DNA of 64,000 bases from Streptomyces sp. NA02950 (GCF_013364155.1 NZ_CP054916.1:1178001-1242000); one strand, 5' to 3'; counted from the stretch's first letter, positions 24,431 to 31,868 are shown. Notes: generated by a model not told the origin, from the sequence alone. Numbers and translations are program-made.

Positions 24431-24961
24431 GTGTCACCCGCACTCCGTGCCACCGCGCTCTGCGCGGCTTTGCTGTTCCTGAGCGGCTGCGCCGGGAACA
24501 GCACGGCGCACGACGCCACGAAGCATCCGCGGGAGAAGGCGGCTCCTTCCGCCAAGGAGTTCGGCAAAGCCGGCAAGCCCGCCCCGCTGGCCGGGATCGC
24601 CGACGCCATCGGCTGCAAGGCGAAGGTCATCACCGAGGTGGATGAGCTGCGGCAGGGTTCCTGCACCTCCGGCAAGAACCGGTACACGATGCTCACCTTC
24701 GCCACCGAGCAGGGCCAGCACGACTGGCTGTCGGTGTCCAAGGACTACGGGGGCACCTACCTGGTCGGCAAGCGCTGGTCGGTGACCGGTCTGTCCACCG
24801 GCTCGCTCTCGTCCCTGCGGGAGAAGATCGGCGGGGACATCGAGCACGGGATGTCCATGTCCCACGGCGGCTCCGGCGGCTCGCACGAAGGCTCCGGTTC
24901 GAAGGGCGGCTCCGGCTCGCACGACGGCTCGACATCGCACGACGGGATGGACGGCATGTGA
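24431..24961 (+). CDS. Lipoprotein with His/Met/Ser/Gly-rich tail, paralogue of 9545-10054
   Basis: A 176-aa lipoprotein, GTG 24431 after GGGAGG. Lipobox FLSGC (Cys20). The globular part (55-135) matches the lipoprotein at 9545 (AIGCKAKV, GSCTSGKN, YGGTYLVGKRW). The last 40 residues are repeats of Ser-His-Gly/Asp-Gly with several Met (HGMSMSHGG, SHDG, DGMDGM), a composition seen in copper- or other metal-binding tails. It is last in the cytochrome/NuoF-like/lipoprotein cluster and could bind a metal or act as a metal-dependent electron acceptor on the cell surface. This is inference; the domain itself is unrecognised. Confidence 0.82.
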   Translation: MSPALRATALCAALLFLSGCAGNSTAHDATKHPREKAAPSAKEFGKAGKPAPLAGIADAIGCKAKVITEVDELRQGSCTSGKNRYTMLTFATEQGQHDWLSVSKDYGGTYLVGKRWSVTGLSTGSLSSLREKIGGDIEHGMSMSHGGSGGSHEGSGSKGGSGSHDGSTSHDGMDGM

Positions 24962-24999
24962 ACCGCGCCGCCGACCAGGTGGCGAAGCGTTTCAGCTGG

Positions 25000-25677
25000 T
25001 CATGCGACCCTGGTTTCGGCCCACCTGACCAGATCGGGGTCGGCGAGGGTGTCCACCCACAGGTCCACCGGGGGGCGTTCGTCCGCCGGTTTCCGCGGGC
25101 CGACACCGAGGACTCTCAGCCCGGCGCGTGAGGCGGAGAGAAACCCGCAGTGGGAGTCCTCCACCGCCAGGGCGTCGCCGGGGGCCGCACCGCACAGCCG
25201 GGCGGCCTCCAGATAGACGTCCGGATACGGTTTGGGCCGCATCTCGCCCTCGGGGACCAGCACATGGCCGAAGTGGCGCAGCAGTCCCGCCTTGGCGAGC
25301 CCGTCCTCGACCACGTCACGCGGGCAGTTGCTCGCGATGGCCAGCGGCGCGAACGCCGCGGCCTTCTCCACCAGTTCCGGCGCCCCGGGCATGGTGACCG
25401 GGTGCTCGGCCACCAGGGTGCGGAAGGCGTCGAGCAGTTGCCCGGTCATCTGCCCGGCGAGTTCGGGGTGCCCGGCGAATTCGGCCAGCATACGGCCGCA
25501 TTCGCTGTAGTGGAGTCCCTTGGTGCGCCGGGCGAACTCTTCGGTGGGGGCGGTGCCATGCTCTCTGAGCACCATGTCACGCGCCTCCTCCCAGTGCCGT
25601 TCGGAATCCATGAGGGTGCCGTCGCAGTCGAAGACGATGGCGGCTGGGGTCCATGCGAGGAGCTTTTCGGCTGTCAT
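25000..25677 (-). CDS. HAD-superfamily hydrolase, likely sugar/small-molecule phosphatase
   Basis: A 225-aa HAD protein of the beta-phosphoglucomutase-like subgroup: motif I FDCDGTLMDSE (nucleophile Asp), cap domain, motif II IASNC, motif III Lys in MRPKPYPDVYL, and motif IV AVEDSHCGFLSA. It is encoded downstream of the AfsA-like gene on the same strand, after a 322-bp gap with its own possible promoter. Butyrolactone and methylenomycin-furan pathways need removal of phosphate from an AfsA-type product, and MmfP is reported as a HAD-type phosphatase, so a role in that step is attractive but unproven. Otherwise a general phosphatase. Confidence 0.85.
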   Translation of the reverse strand: MTAEKLLAWTPAAIVFDCDGTLMDSERHWEEARDMVLREHGTAPTEEFARRTKGLHYSECGRMLAEFAGHPELAGQMTGQLLDAFRTLVAEHPVTMPGAPELVEKAAAFAPLAIASNCPRDVVEDGLAKAGLLRHFGHVLVPEGEMRPKPYPDVYLEAARLCGAAPGDALAVEDSHCGFLSASRAGLRVLGVGPRKPADERPPVDLWVDTLADPDLVRWAETRVA

Positions 25678-25999
25678 CTGCCTGCCGTTCCATGGGAGGT
25701 GGAGGAATCGACGCAGGGGCGCCTGTACCTGCGGGGAGCAGCGCAGTGGATTTCCTGGCGGCTCGGTGCGCGAATGCGTTCACCGCTGCTGCCCGATGCG
25801 CGAACGCCTTTTCGACGTACGCGACATGGGGGGCCGTACAGACGGAGAATCCGCCTGCCCGAAACATAACGATCACTACGTTAATTGGATGACCCGGAGT
25901 AAGCAAGGGATCACCGAACGTCGGCGATTTGTTCGCGGTCCCGCGCGTTCGCCGCTCAACGCGTTCGCCGTACGGACTGTTTGACGGACAGAAGTACGG
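25678..25999. other. Non-coding gap between AfsA-like and HAD genes
   Basis: No convincing gene. Contains repeated CGCGTTCGCCG-like words near 25940-25980, AT-richer sequence at 25855-25900, and the TAACG-N7-CGTTA dyad at 25867-25883. Probably the HAD promoter region. Confidence 0.5.
25867..25883. promoter_or_regulatory. TAACG-N7-CGTTA dyad upstream of the HAD gene
   Basis: TAACGATCACTACGTTA has 5-bp perfect arms within an unusually AT-rich patch. It could be a binding site for the nearby ScbR-like receptor; it is not a clear match to the classical ARE consensus. Confidence 0.4.
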
Positions 26000-26932
26000 T
26001 CAGAGGTACTGGAGCACCCCGACCGCGGTGCACATCTCCGCCTGGCGCAGCCGGAAGACACAGGTCCTGCCGTGGGAGGTGCACTCGACCACGGCGGGCG
26101 GATACGACTCGGTGAAGCGGATCGCCTTCAGCCGGCAGGCGACGGGCCGGGTCAGCGTCCCGTCGGTGGCCAGCGCGGCGGCCTGCCGGGCGCTCTCCAG
26201 CAGCACCAGGCCCGGGACATGGTCGCTCCAGTGGTCGTAGAAGAACGGGTGGCGGGGGTCGGCGGGATCCAGGTACACCACTCCCCCGTCCCGTACCACC
26301 AGCACGTCCCGGGCGGCGGGAACGGCCAGTTGACCCGGGGACGGCCGGACCGCGGCGCGCAGTCTGCGCCGTGCGGTCTGTCCCGAGGCGGCCGAGCGGG
26401 TCTCCGCGTAGGAGGTGCCGTCGAGGAAGCGCGCGGTGCCCCCGGCCCAGGCGAACCGTCTGCCGCTCGCCGAGAGGGCGATGTCGAGCCGCATCCCGGA
26501 CACAAAGCGCCCGGAGGGTGTGGTGCGGAGGTCCGTCACGGCGGCGTGGCAGGTGATGTCGGTGGCGCCGTGCGGCGCGCGCGGCTCGGCCTCGGGGTCG
26601 AGCCGGTAGAACAGGTCGCGGATCAGGAAGTGTGCGCCCGCGGGCACCGCGTAGTACCGGGTGGGAAGGTAGATCCCCAGTTCACGCAGGGTTTCCGCGA
26701 TCATCAGCGGATGGTGTCTGCCGTCCCCGCCGTGCGGGAAGGTCGGATGCGAACGGGGCCACTGGGCGGCGGCCTCGAAGCGGTCGTCACCCAGCGTACG
26801 GACGTCGGTGAGCAGCACCTCGGCCACCGAGACCCGGTGCACGGCCTCGCGTTCCACCGTGCGGGACCAGCTGAGCGGCCGCCCGGTGGGACCGGACGGT
26901 TCCGAAAGCCCGCACGCCTCACGAACGATCAC
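26000..26932 (-). CDS. scbA: AfsA/ScbA-family butyrolactone-type signal synthase
   Basis: About 310 aa, two AfsA-type hotdog repeats. The first has HGGDGRHHPLMIAETLREL, the second DHWSDHVPGLVLLESARQAA. The Glu of IAET and the Arg of ARQA correspond to residues reported as important in ScbA. AfsA enzymes condense a beta-ketoacyl chain from acyl carrier protein with dihydroxyacetone phosphate to start gamma-butyrolactone or related signals. The gene is divergent from an ScbR-type receptor 109 bp away, the classical arrangement. The start is uncertain: GTG 26932 has a poor ribosome site, and a GTG 25 codons later is possible. An HAD phosphatase follows. Confidence 0.88.
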   Translation of the reverse strand: MIVREACGLSEPSGPTGRPLSWSRTVEREAVHRVSVAEVLLTDVRTLGDDRFEAAAQWPRSHPTFPHGGDGRHHPLMIAETLRELGIYLPTRYYAVPAGAHFLIRDLFYRLDPEAEPRAPHGATDITCHAAVTDLRTTPSGRFVSGMRLDIALSASGRRFAWAGGTARFLDGTSYAETRSAASGQTARRRLRAAVRPSPGQLAVPAARDVLVVRDGGVVYLDPADPRHPFFYDHWSDHVPGLVLLESARQAAALATDGTLTRPVACRLKAIRFTESYPPAVVECTSHGRTCVFRLRQAEMCTAVGVLQYL

Positions 26933-26982
26933 CTTAAAATACTAATAATGTTTGACCTGTCTCGCCTCATCTCCATGACGGG

Positions 26983-26994
26983 GCGGAATTCCGC
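26983..26994. promoter_or_regulatory. Palindrome in the scbA-scbR type intergenic region
   Basis: GCGGAATTCCGC is a perfect 12-bp palindrome 48 bp before the receptor start and 51 bp from the synthase start. A nearby AT-rich block (26935-26955, TTAAAATACTAATAATG) probably holds promoters. I found no clear classical ARE, so this is only a candidate receptor site. Confidence 0.4.
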
Positions 26995-27041
26995 TAAGTT
27001 CGCTCCGACACACAAAACTGCTGATGAAGGACGGCGAACAC

Positions 27042-27716
27042 GTGCAAGAGCGGGCCGAGCAAACGCGCCGATCCCTTCTGGAGGCGGCCGCATCCCTTTT
27101 CGACGAACGGGGATACGCCGGAACGAGCATCAGTGACATCACCCACCGGTCCGGGCACACCAGCGGCGCCATGTATTTCCACTACACGAGCAAGGAAAGA
27201 CTCGCGCTCGCCGTGGTGGAGGAGCACTTCGCCACCTGGCCGGCGCTGATCGAGCAGCACACCGCCATCGACGCCCCCGCCCTGGAGCAACTCGTGCGGC
27301 TCAGCTTCGCGGTGGCCCGTGCCTTCCGCGATGACATCGTGGTGCGGGCGGGGGCCCGGCTGTGGACGGAGCGCACCCTGATCGAGGCACCGCTGCCGCC
27401 GCCCTTCGTGGGCTGGATCGACGCGGTGGGAAAGATGCTGGAGCAGGCTCAGGCCGACGGCGAGCTCGCCCCGCATGTCGATCCGCAGGCCGCGGCCCGG
27501 ACCGTGGTGTGCGCCTTCTTCGGTCTGCACACCGTCTCGGAGGCGCTCGACGGACGACGGCTGGTCGAGGACCATCTCACCGATCTGTGGACGCTGCTGC
27601 TCCCCTCGCTCCAGGCCCGCCCCGGCGCCACCGCCGAACTGCTGGCGGCGGCCCGGGGCACGGACCCGGTACCGCTGCGCGCCGACGACGAGGCCGTCGG
27701 CACGGACGAGATGTGA
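27042..27716 (+). CDS. scbR: ScbR/ArpA-type gamma-butyrolactone receptor repressor
   Basis: A 224-aa TetR-fold protein of the GBL-receptor group. GTG 27042 was chosen because GAAGGA lies 10 bases upstream; an ATG six codons earlier has no ribosome site. The helix-turn-helix reads TSISDITHRSGHTSGAMYFH followed by SKERLAL. Trp125 (PPFVGWIDAVGK) aligns with the ligand-contacting Trp of ArpA and ScbR, and the LEQAQADGEL block after it is family-typical. That suggests a true ligand-binding receptor rather than a pseudo-receptor. It would repress the divergent synthase and itself until the signal accumulates. Confidence 0.9.
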   Translation: MQERAEQTRRSLLEAAASLFDERGYAGTSISDITHRSGHTSGAMYFHYTSKERLALAVVEEHFATWPALIEQHTAIDAPALEQLVRLSFAVARAFRDDIVVRAGARLWTERTLIEAPLPPPFVGWIDAVGKMLEQAQADGELAPHVDPQAAARTVVCAFFGLHTVSEALDGRRLVEDHLTDLWTLLLPSLQARPGATAELLAAARGTDPVPLRADDEAVGTDEM

Positions 27717-27725
27717 AGCGGCGGC

Positions 27726-28535
27726 CTACTTCCAGATCTCGCCGACCCACTCGGGATGGTCGACGAACGGGTTGCGGTTGTGCTGGATGGTGTCGTAAAT
27801 GACATCGTTGCGGTGCTTCTCGAAGGTGTCCGGCGGGTCCTCGTCGTTCCACTTCTTCAGCACGGACAGCCGCCCGAGGTTGGGCCTACTGCCGTTGCCC
27901 GCCGTGTCGTTGACCTCCAGGTCGGGGAAGTCGTCGTCACCCTCGTAACGCACCGACATGTAGAGCACCATCCGGGCCACATCGCCCTTGACCTGGTCCC
28001 GCGGCTCGAAGGAGTCGTCGTCGGTACGGTTGCCGGGCGCTCCCTCGACCTCGGACCCGCCCGCGTCGAAGTCCTTGTTCCCCCGGATGCTGTTGACCGT
28101 CACATTGGCCGGACGCAGATGGTGGACATCGGTCCCGGGGCCGGTCGCGGTGCCGAAGTCGCCGTGCGACTTGGCCCAGACGTGCTCACGGTTCCACTGG
28201 TCGGGTCCGGAACCGTTCGCGTTTTTGCTCTGTGAAGTCCCGGTGTAGAGCAGGATCACATGGGCGGAGTTGTCCGGGTCCTCGTCGGTCTTCTTGAGGG
28301 CGTCCCAGACCTCGTCATACGACAGCCTGGTGACGTCGGTGCTGATGATCGTGTGCAGCGCGTCCTTCAAGGGGTCGCCGGTCTTGCCGATCGCGTCCTT
28401 GTAGTAGGTGTCGTCGTACGGCGTGGATGTGGCCGTGACCTCGGCGGTCGCCGGGGCCGGTGCGGTGACGGCGAGGGTGGCGACGCCGGCCAGCAGGGCC
28501 AGGGATTTCCAGCGGTTGACACGGGTGACGTGCAC
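27726..28535 (-). CDS. Secreted endonuclease I family nuclease
   Basis: A 269-aa protein with a Sec-type signal peptide (residues 1-31, KSLALLAGVATLAVTAPAPATA). The mature part carries the endonuclease I motifs: NREHVWAKSHGDFG (metal/catalytic His), DVHHLRPANVTVNSIRGNKDF and a C-terminal DPPDTFEKHRNDVIYDTIQHNRNPF, written here in two pieces. Members cut DNA nonspecifically with a magnesium-bound beta-beta-alpha metal centre. GTG 28535 follows AAAGGA at good spacing. It is convergent with the receptor gene (9-bp gap) and probably functions outside the cell in DNA scavenging. Confidence 0.9.
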   Translation of the reverse strand: MHVTRVNRWKSLALLAGVATLAVTAPAPATAEVTATSTPYDDTYYKDAIGKTGDPLKDALHTIISTDVTRLSYDEVWDALKKTDEDPDNSAHVILLYTGTSQSKNANGSGPDQWNREHVWAKSHGDFGTATGPGTDVHHLRPANVTVNSIRGNKDFDAGGSEVEGAPGNRTDDDSFEPRDQVKGDVARMVLYMSVRYEGDDDFPDLEVNDTAGNGSRPNLGRLSVLKKWNDEDPPDTFEKHRNDVIYDTIQHNRNPFVDHPEWVGEIWK

Positions 28536-28598
28536 AGGTGGTGTCCTTTCCCCGATTTACGACCGTTGTTCGATCCCCGAAAGCGTGTCAGACACATG

Positions 28599-28608
28599 AT
28601 CGTACGAT
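28599..28608. promoter_or_regulatory. Palindromes upstream of the nuclease gene
   Basis: ATCGTACGAT (28599-28608) is a perfect 10-bp palindrome; GTGTCAGACAC (28585-28595) immediately precedes it. Both are within 75 bp of the nuclease start and could be operators. Confidence 0.35.
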
Positions 28609-28685
28609 GGTGAACAACCCGCAGAGGTTCTGTGTCAGGGCCATGACCAATCGGGAGTGGTCAACGGCGCCCTTCGCGCCACCGA

Positions 28686-29148
28686 TCAGGACCGGCCGTG
28701 CCAGGACGCCCAGAGCGCGGCGCAGGCCCCTGCCGACGCACCAGCTCCTCGTGCGGGCCCAGTTCGGTGATCCGCCCCCCGTGACTGGTGTCCTCGACCA
28801 GTGCGCCCGAGGGCCGCGGTCGTGGCTGTCGGCGAGGAGTTGGGCGTGCGGCCCCTGGGCGGCGGCCTCGCCGCCGATGCCGCGGAGCCCCCGCAGTCCG
28901 CTGACGAAGTCGACCGCTCGGCCGGTCGGTTCGGCCTGCTGTTCGCGCAGCCGCTGTCTCGGCGAGCGCGGCGCCGAGCTGGGAGAGGTCGGCCACGCCC
29001 GCGTGATGCGCTGGGCCGCGCGGTCGGAGGCGCCGAGCCGGGTGGTGAGGGCGGCGCGGTCGCGCAGGATGCCCGCGGCGGCCTGGATCGCTCCGTCGGG
29101 CACCAGCGTCTGGGACAGCACACGGACAATGCCGTACAGGACACCCAT
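28686..29148 (-). pseudogene. Decayed ABC-exporter (permease-ATPase) gene
   Basis: Fragments of an ABC exporter appear in order but in different frames. An N-proximal piece has RAVDFVSGLRGLRGIGGEAA (the intracellular loop motif of these exporters). It is followed in another frame by GRITELGPHEELVRR (the C-terminal end of an ATPase domain) and in a third by AALWASWHGRS, the usual last residues, ending at the stop 28686. The Walker A, signature and Walker B blocks are absent. So an internal deletion plus at least two frameshifts have occurred. The open frame running 28588-29148 is not a real gene. Confidence 0.7.
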
Positions 29149-29392
29149 AACAAGAGAATTTCGCTGATCAGCGGCACGTCATAACAGATAGGATGAGGGG
29201 GAGCGCCGGTCCGGACGTCCGGGATCCGGATCGGGGAAGCGTCGCATGGCGAAGGCGATGCCAACGACGCCCGGGGCCTTCGCGCGGTGATTTTTTCCCG
29301 CGTACGGCCTGGGGCCGGGCGTGGACCGGGGAGGGCTGGGCACTCGCCCCACAGATGACGTAGCCACTGTCGTACGAACCTTGGAGGACACC

Positions 29393-29779
29393 GTGGCACG
29401 GCAGACCGACCCGTTTTCTCCGCCCCCGGCACTGCGTGACCCCGGGCCACCGTCGCCCACTCCGTCACCCGGCCCGGGCGGTCCGGAGCCGGGTCCCGCA
29501 CCGGGACCGGTGCCCGGCCCGCCGCCGGGACCGCCGCCCGACCCGGTGCCCACTCCCCCGCCCAGCCCGCCGCCGAGCCCCACACCGGGGCCACCGCCGG
29601 GCCCGTCCCCGGATCCGGTGCCCAAACCGCCGGGCCCCGACCCGGTCCCGGATCCGTCACCGGCCCCGGGGCCGCTCACCCAGACCCTGTCCGGTGGATC
29701 TTGTCGAGCCCGCGGCGTCTGGCACCGCGCCCCCAGCCACCGCGGGGAGGCGCCCCCTGCACCAGACGCCGCGGGCTGA
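29393..29779 (+). CDS. Proline-rich ORF with C-terminus rewritten by a MITE-like insertion
   Basis: GTG 29393 follows a strong TTGGAGG ribosome site. The first 98 residues (MARQTDPFSPPPALRDPGPP then Pro/Gly/Asp/Ser repeats) form an extended Pro-rich chain of a type seen as small hypothetical proteins in Streptomyces. At about codon 98 the reading frame enters the inverted-repeat element at 29686 and continues in it to a stop at 29779, adding about 30 unrelated residues (from LSGGSCRARG). The natural stop has therefore probably been lost. Function unknown; expression uncertain. Confidence 0.6.
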   Translation: MARQTDPFSPPPALRDPGPPSPTPSPGPGGPEPGPAPGPVPGPPPGPPPDPVPTPPPSPPPSPTPGPPPGPSPDPVPKPPGPDPVPDPSPAPGPLTQTLSGGSCRARGVWHRAPSHRGEAPPAPDAAG

Positions 29780-29802
29780 TCCTCAAAGATCCACCGGACA
29801 GG
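29686..29802. mobile_element. MITE-like inverted-repeat element (copy 1)
   Basis: A 117-bp element with perfect 17-bp terminal inverted repeats (CCTGTCCGGTGGATCTT at 29686-29702, complement at 29786-29802) and inner 15-bp arms (29708-29722 / 29762-29776). It has no coding capacity. The ends closely resemble those of the 73-bp element at 44736-44808. This looks like a non-autonomous transposon remnant. No clear target duplication is visible. Confidence 0.75.
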
Positions 29803-29884
29803 ACCCATACCCGCCCGCCCCCGCGCCGCGCCCCGCCGTGCCCTGATCGCACCGCGGGGCGCGGCGCTTCGCTCCGGCGCGCGA

Positions 29885-29913
29885 TTGCGCGAGAACCATC
29901 GTTCTCCTACGGT
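29885..29913 (+). promoter_or_regulatory. Promoter with TetR operator (copy 2)
   Basis: TTGCGC (29885-29890) and TACGGT (29908-29913) are 17 bp apart, and the spacer is filled by GAGAACCATCGTTCTC (29891-29906). That operator differs from the one at 7477-7492 by a single base, and the following TACGGT is also shared. An operator between -35 and -10 would block transcription when bound. It should drive the DUF1348 remnant and the hydrolase at 30282. Confidence 0.75.
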
Positions 29914-29925
29914 GGTGGCCAGCGT

Positions 29926-29941
29926 CAGAACGATCGTACTC
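29926..29941. promoter_or_regulatory. Second, imperfect TetR site
   Basis: CAGAACGATCGTACTC matches the GAGAAC-N4-GTTCTC dyad at 14 of 16 positions and is centred 35 bp from the first copy. It abuts the first surviving codons of the DUF1348 gene. Confidence 0.5.
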
Positions 29942-30233
29942 CGAGTGGCGTAACCGCGATGTGTTCCTGCGCGGCCGGAGTGAGATCGTCGAATTCCTGA
30001 CCGCGAAGTGGCGGCGCGAACTCGGCTACCGGCTGCGCAAGGAGCTGTGGGCCTGGGCCGGCAACCGGATAGCCGTCCGCTTCGAGTACGAGCACCACGA
30101 CGCCGCGGGCCGGTGGTTCCGCGCCTACGGCAACGAGAACTGGGAGTTCGACGAGAACGGGCTGATGCGCAAGCGCTACGCCAGCATCAACGACCTGCCC
30201 ATCACCGCCGAGGAGCGCCGCATCGCGGTGTGA
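29937..30233 (+). pseudogene. DUF1348 (NTF2-like) gene lacking its N-terminus
   Basis: Homology to DUF1348 runs in frame from about 29937 ([14 protein letters not shown]) to the stop at 30233, covering the C-terminal two thirds ([34 protein letters not shown]). The usual first 45-50 residues, including the start, are missing; upstream is promoter sequence instead. A GTG at 29961 after no ribosome site could start a 90-aa product lacking the first helix and strand of the NTF2 fold. A deletion fusing promoter to mid-gene explains the structure. The original enzyme-like protein has no known function. Confidence 0.75.
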
Positions 30234-30281
30234 CGGAAGCGGGGCGGGCGGCGGCCTGCGACCGGATGGCGAGGAGAGGCA

Positions 30282-31265
30282 ATGGAGAAGCAGATGTCCC
30301 ACGGCACCGCCCCGGCCCGGCCCGTACTGGAGCCCGCCGCCGCCGAGCTCGCCGAAGCCAGCGCCAAGCCGCCGTTCCTGTACCAGATGTCGCCCGCCGA
30401 GGGCCGCAGGGCGGTTGACGAGGCGCAGTCCGGTCCGGTACCCAAACCGGAGGTGGACGAGGAGTGGATCAGCGTCACGGGCATCCCGGAGGGCGGCGTC
30501 AAGGCCCGGATCCTACGTCCGCCGGGGGTGGGCGGCACCCTGCCGGTGATCCTCTACATCCACGGCGCGGGCTGGGTGTTCGGCAACGCCCACACCCATG
30601 ACCGGCTGGTCCGGGAGCTGGCCGTGCGGGTCGGCGCCGCGGTGGTCTTCCCCGAGTACGACCTCTCCCCCGAGGTGCACTACCCGGTGGCACTGGAGCA
30701 GAACTACGCGGTCGGACAGTGGATCGTGGCCCATGGCGAGGGGGCGGGCCTCGACCCCGCACGGATCGCGGTGACCGGCGACTCGGTGGGCGGCAACATG
30801 TCCGCCGCCCTCACCCTGCTGGCCAAGGAGCGCGGTGATCTCTCCCTGGTCCAGCAGGTACTGCTCTATCCCGTCACCGACGCGGCCTTCGACACCGGCT
30901 CCTACGAGCAGTTCGCCGACGGCTACTACCTCACCCGCGAGGGGATGCGGTGGTTCTGGGACCAGTACACGACCGACCCGGCCCAGCGCGCCGAGATCAC
31001 CGCCTCCCCGCTGCGCGCCGACCCCGCCCAGCTCGCCGGGCTGCCCCCGGCCCTGGTGATCACCGGCGAGGCCGACGTGCTGCGGGACGAGGGAGAGGCG
31101 TACGCGGCCAGGCTGCGCGCGGCCGGGGTGCCGGTCACCGCCGTACGGATGCAGGGCATCATCCACGACTTCCTCATGCTCGACGCGCTCCGTGACACCA
31201 ACGCCGCGCGGGCCGCGCTCGCACTGGCCGTGGACACCCTGCGCAACGCGCTGCACCCCGCGTGA
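30282..31265 (+). CDS. Alpha/beta hydrolase of the hormone-sensitive-lipase family
   Basis: A 327-aa esterase. It has the oxyanion motif HGAGWVFG (HGGG class, one Gly replaced by Ala), the nucleophile elbow GDSVGGN, the acid in TGEADVLRDEGE and the catalytic His in IIHDF. HSL-family enzymes cleave short-chain esters and lactones. ATG 30282 follows GGAGAGG. It starts 49 bp after the DUF1348 remnant and should be expressed from the TetR-controlled promoter at 29885. This may be why that promoter has been kept although the first gene is broken. It is convergent with the HhH glycosylase gene. Confidence 0.9.
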   Translation: MEKQMSHGTAPARPVLEPAAAELAEASAKPPFLYQMSPAEGRRAVDEAQSGPVPKPEVDEEWISVTGIPEGGVKARILRPPGVGGTLPVILYIHGAGWVFGNAHTHDRLVRELAVRVGAAVVFPEYDLSPEVHYPVALEQNYAVGQWIVAHGEGAGLDPARIAVTGDSVGGNMSAALTLLAKERGDLSLVQQVLLYPVTDAAFDTGSYEQFADGYYLTREGMRWFWDQYTTDPAQRAEITASPLRADPAQLAGLPPALVITGEADVLRDEGEAYAARLRAAGVPVTAVRMQGIIHDFLMLDALRDTNAARAALALAVDTLRNALHPA

Positions 31266-31280
31266 GCCGGCGCGGGGAGC

Positions 31281-31868
31281 TCACTTCCCGGCGGAGCGCT
31301 TCGCCTGCCGCTTGGCCTCCTGCTTGTGGGCGCGGACCTTGTCCAGCGACTCGGGACCGGTGATGTCGGCCACCGAGCGGTAGGCGCCCTCCTCGCCGTA
31401 GCCACCGGCGGCCTCGCGCCATCCCTCGGGTCCGGCCCCCAGCCGCTTGCCGACGAGCGCCAGGAAGATCTGGGCCTTCTGCTTGCCGTACCCGGGCAGT
31501 GCGTTCAGCCGCTTGAGCAGCTCGGCGCCGCTGTCCGCATCGCGCCACACCGCCTCCGCGTCACCGTCGTAGTGCTCGACGAGGTACTGGCACAGCTGCT
31601 GGATCCGCTTGGCCATCGCCCCGGGGTAGCGGTGCACGGCGGGCTTCTGCGACAGCAGCTCCACAAACCGCTCGGGGTCCTGGGCGGCGATCTCCTGGGC
31701 GTCCAGCTCGTCCGACCCCATGCGCTGCGCGATGGTGTACGGACCGGCGAACGCCCACTCCATGGGGACCTGCTGATCGAGCAGCATCCCGATCATGAGG
31801 GCCAGCGGGCTGCGCCCGAGCAAGGCGTCGGCCTCGGGCTGCTGGGCGAGTCGAAGGGTGGCGTGCAT
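31281..31868 (-). CDS. HhH-GPD base-excision DNA glycosylase
   Basis: A 195-aa protein of the short actinobacterial HhH-GPD group. It begins MHATLRLAQQPEADALLG and has LIGMLLDQQVPMEWAFAGPY, and the helix-hairpin-helix LNALPGYGKQKAQIFLALVG. After it, residues usually carrying the catalytic Asp read GYGEEGAYRSVADITGPESL, which retains Asp (VADI), so activity is plausible. It ends in a basic Lys/Arg tail (KRQAKRSAGK) suited to DNA contact. Divergent from the SigB/F-type gene. Substrate not determinable. Confidence 0.87.
   Translation of the reverse strand: MHATLRLAQQPEADALLGRSPLALMIGMLLDQQVPMEWAFAGPYTIAQRMGSDELDAQEIAAQDPERFVELLSQKPAVHRYPGAMAKRIQQLCQYLVEHYDGDAEAVWRDADSGAELLKRLNALPGYGKQKAQIFLALVGKRLGAGPEGWREAAGGYGEEGAYRSVADITGPESLDKVRAHKQEAKRQAKRSAGK

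Noticed and set aside
24974..25002. Hairpin GACCAG...CTGGTC between the lipoprotein and HAD genes
   Set aside because: Only 6-bp arms with several mismatches inside and overlapping the HAD stop; too weak to call a terminator.
26933..27041. Classical ARE (autoregulatory element) between the synthase and receptor genes
   Set aside because: Sequence 26935-26955 is AT-rich but does not match the ARE consensus well by eye; only a weak palindrome at 26983 was kept as a candidate.
28588..29148. 186-codon minus-strand frame as an intact gene
   Set aside because: ABC-exporter landmarks occur in three different frames, so this is a decayed gene rather than a coding frame.
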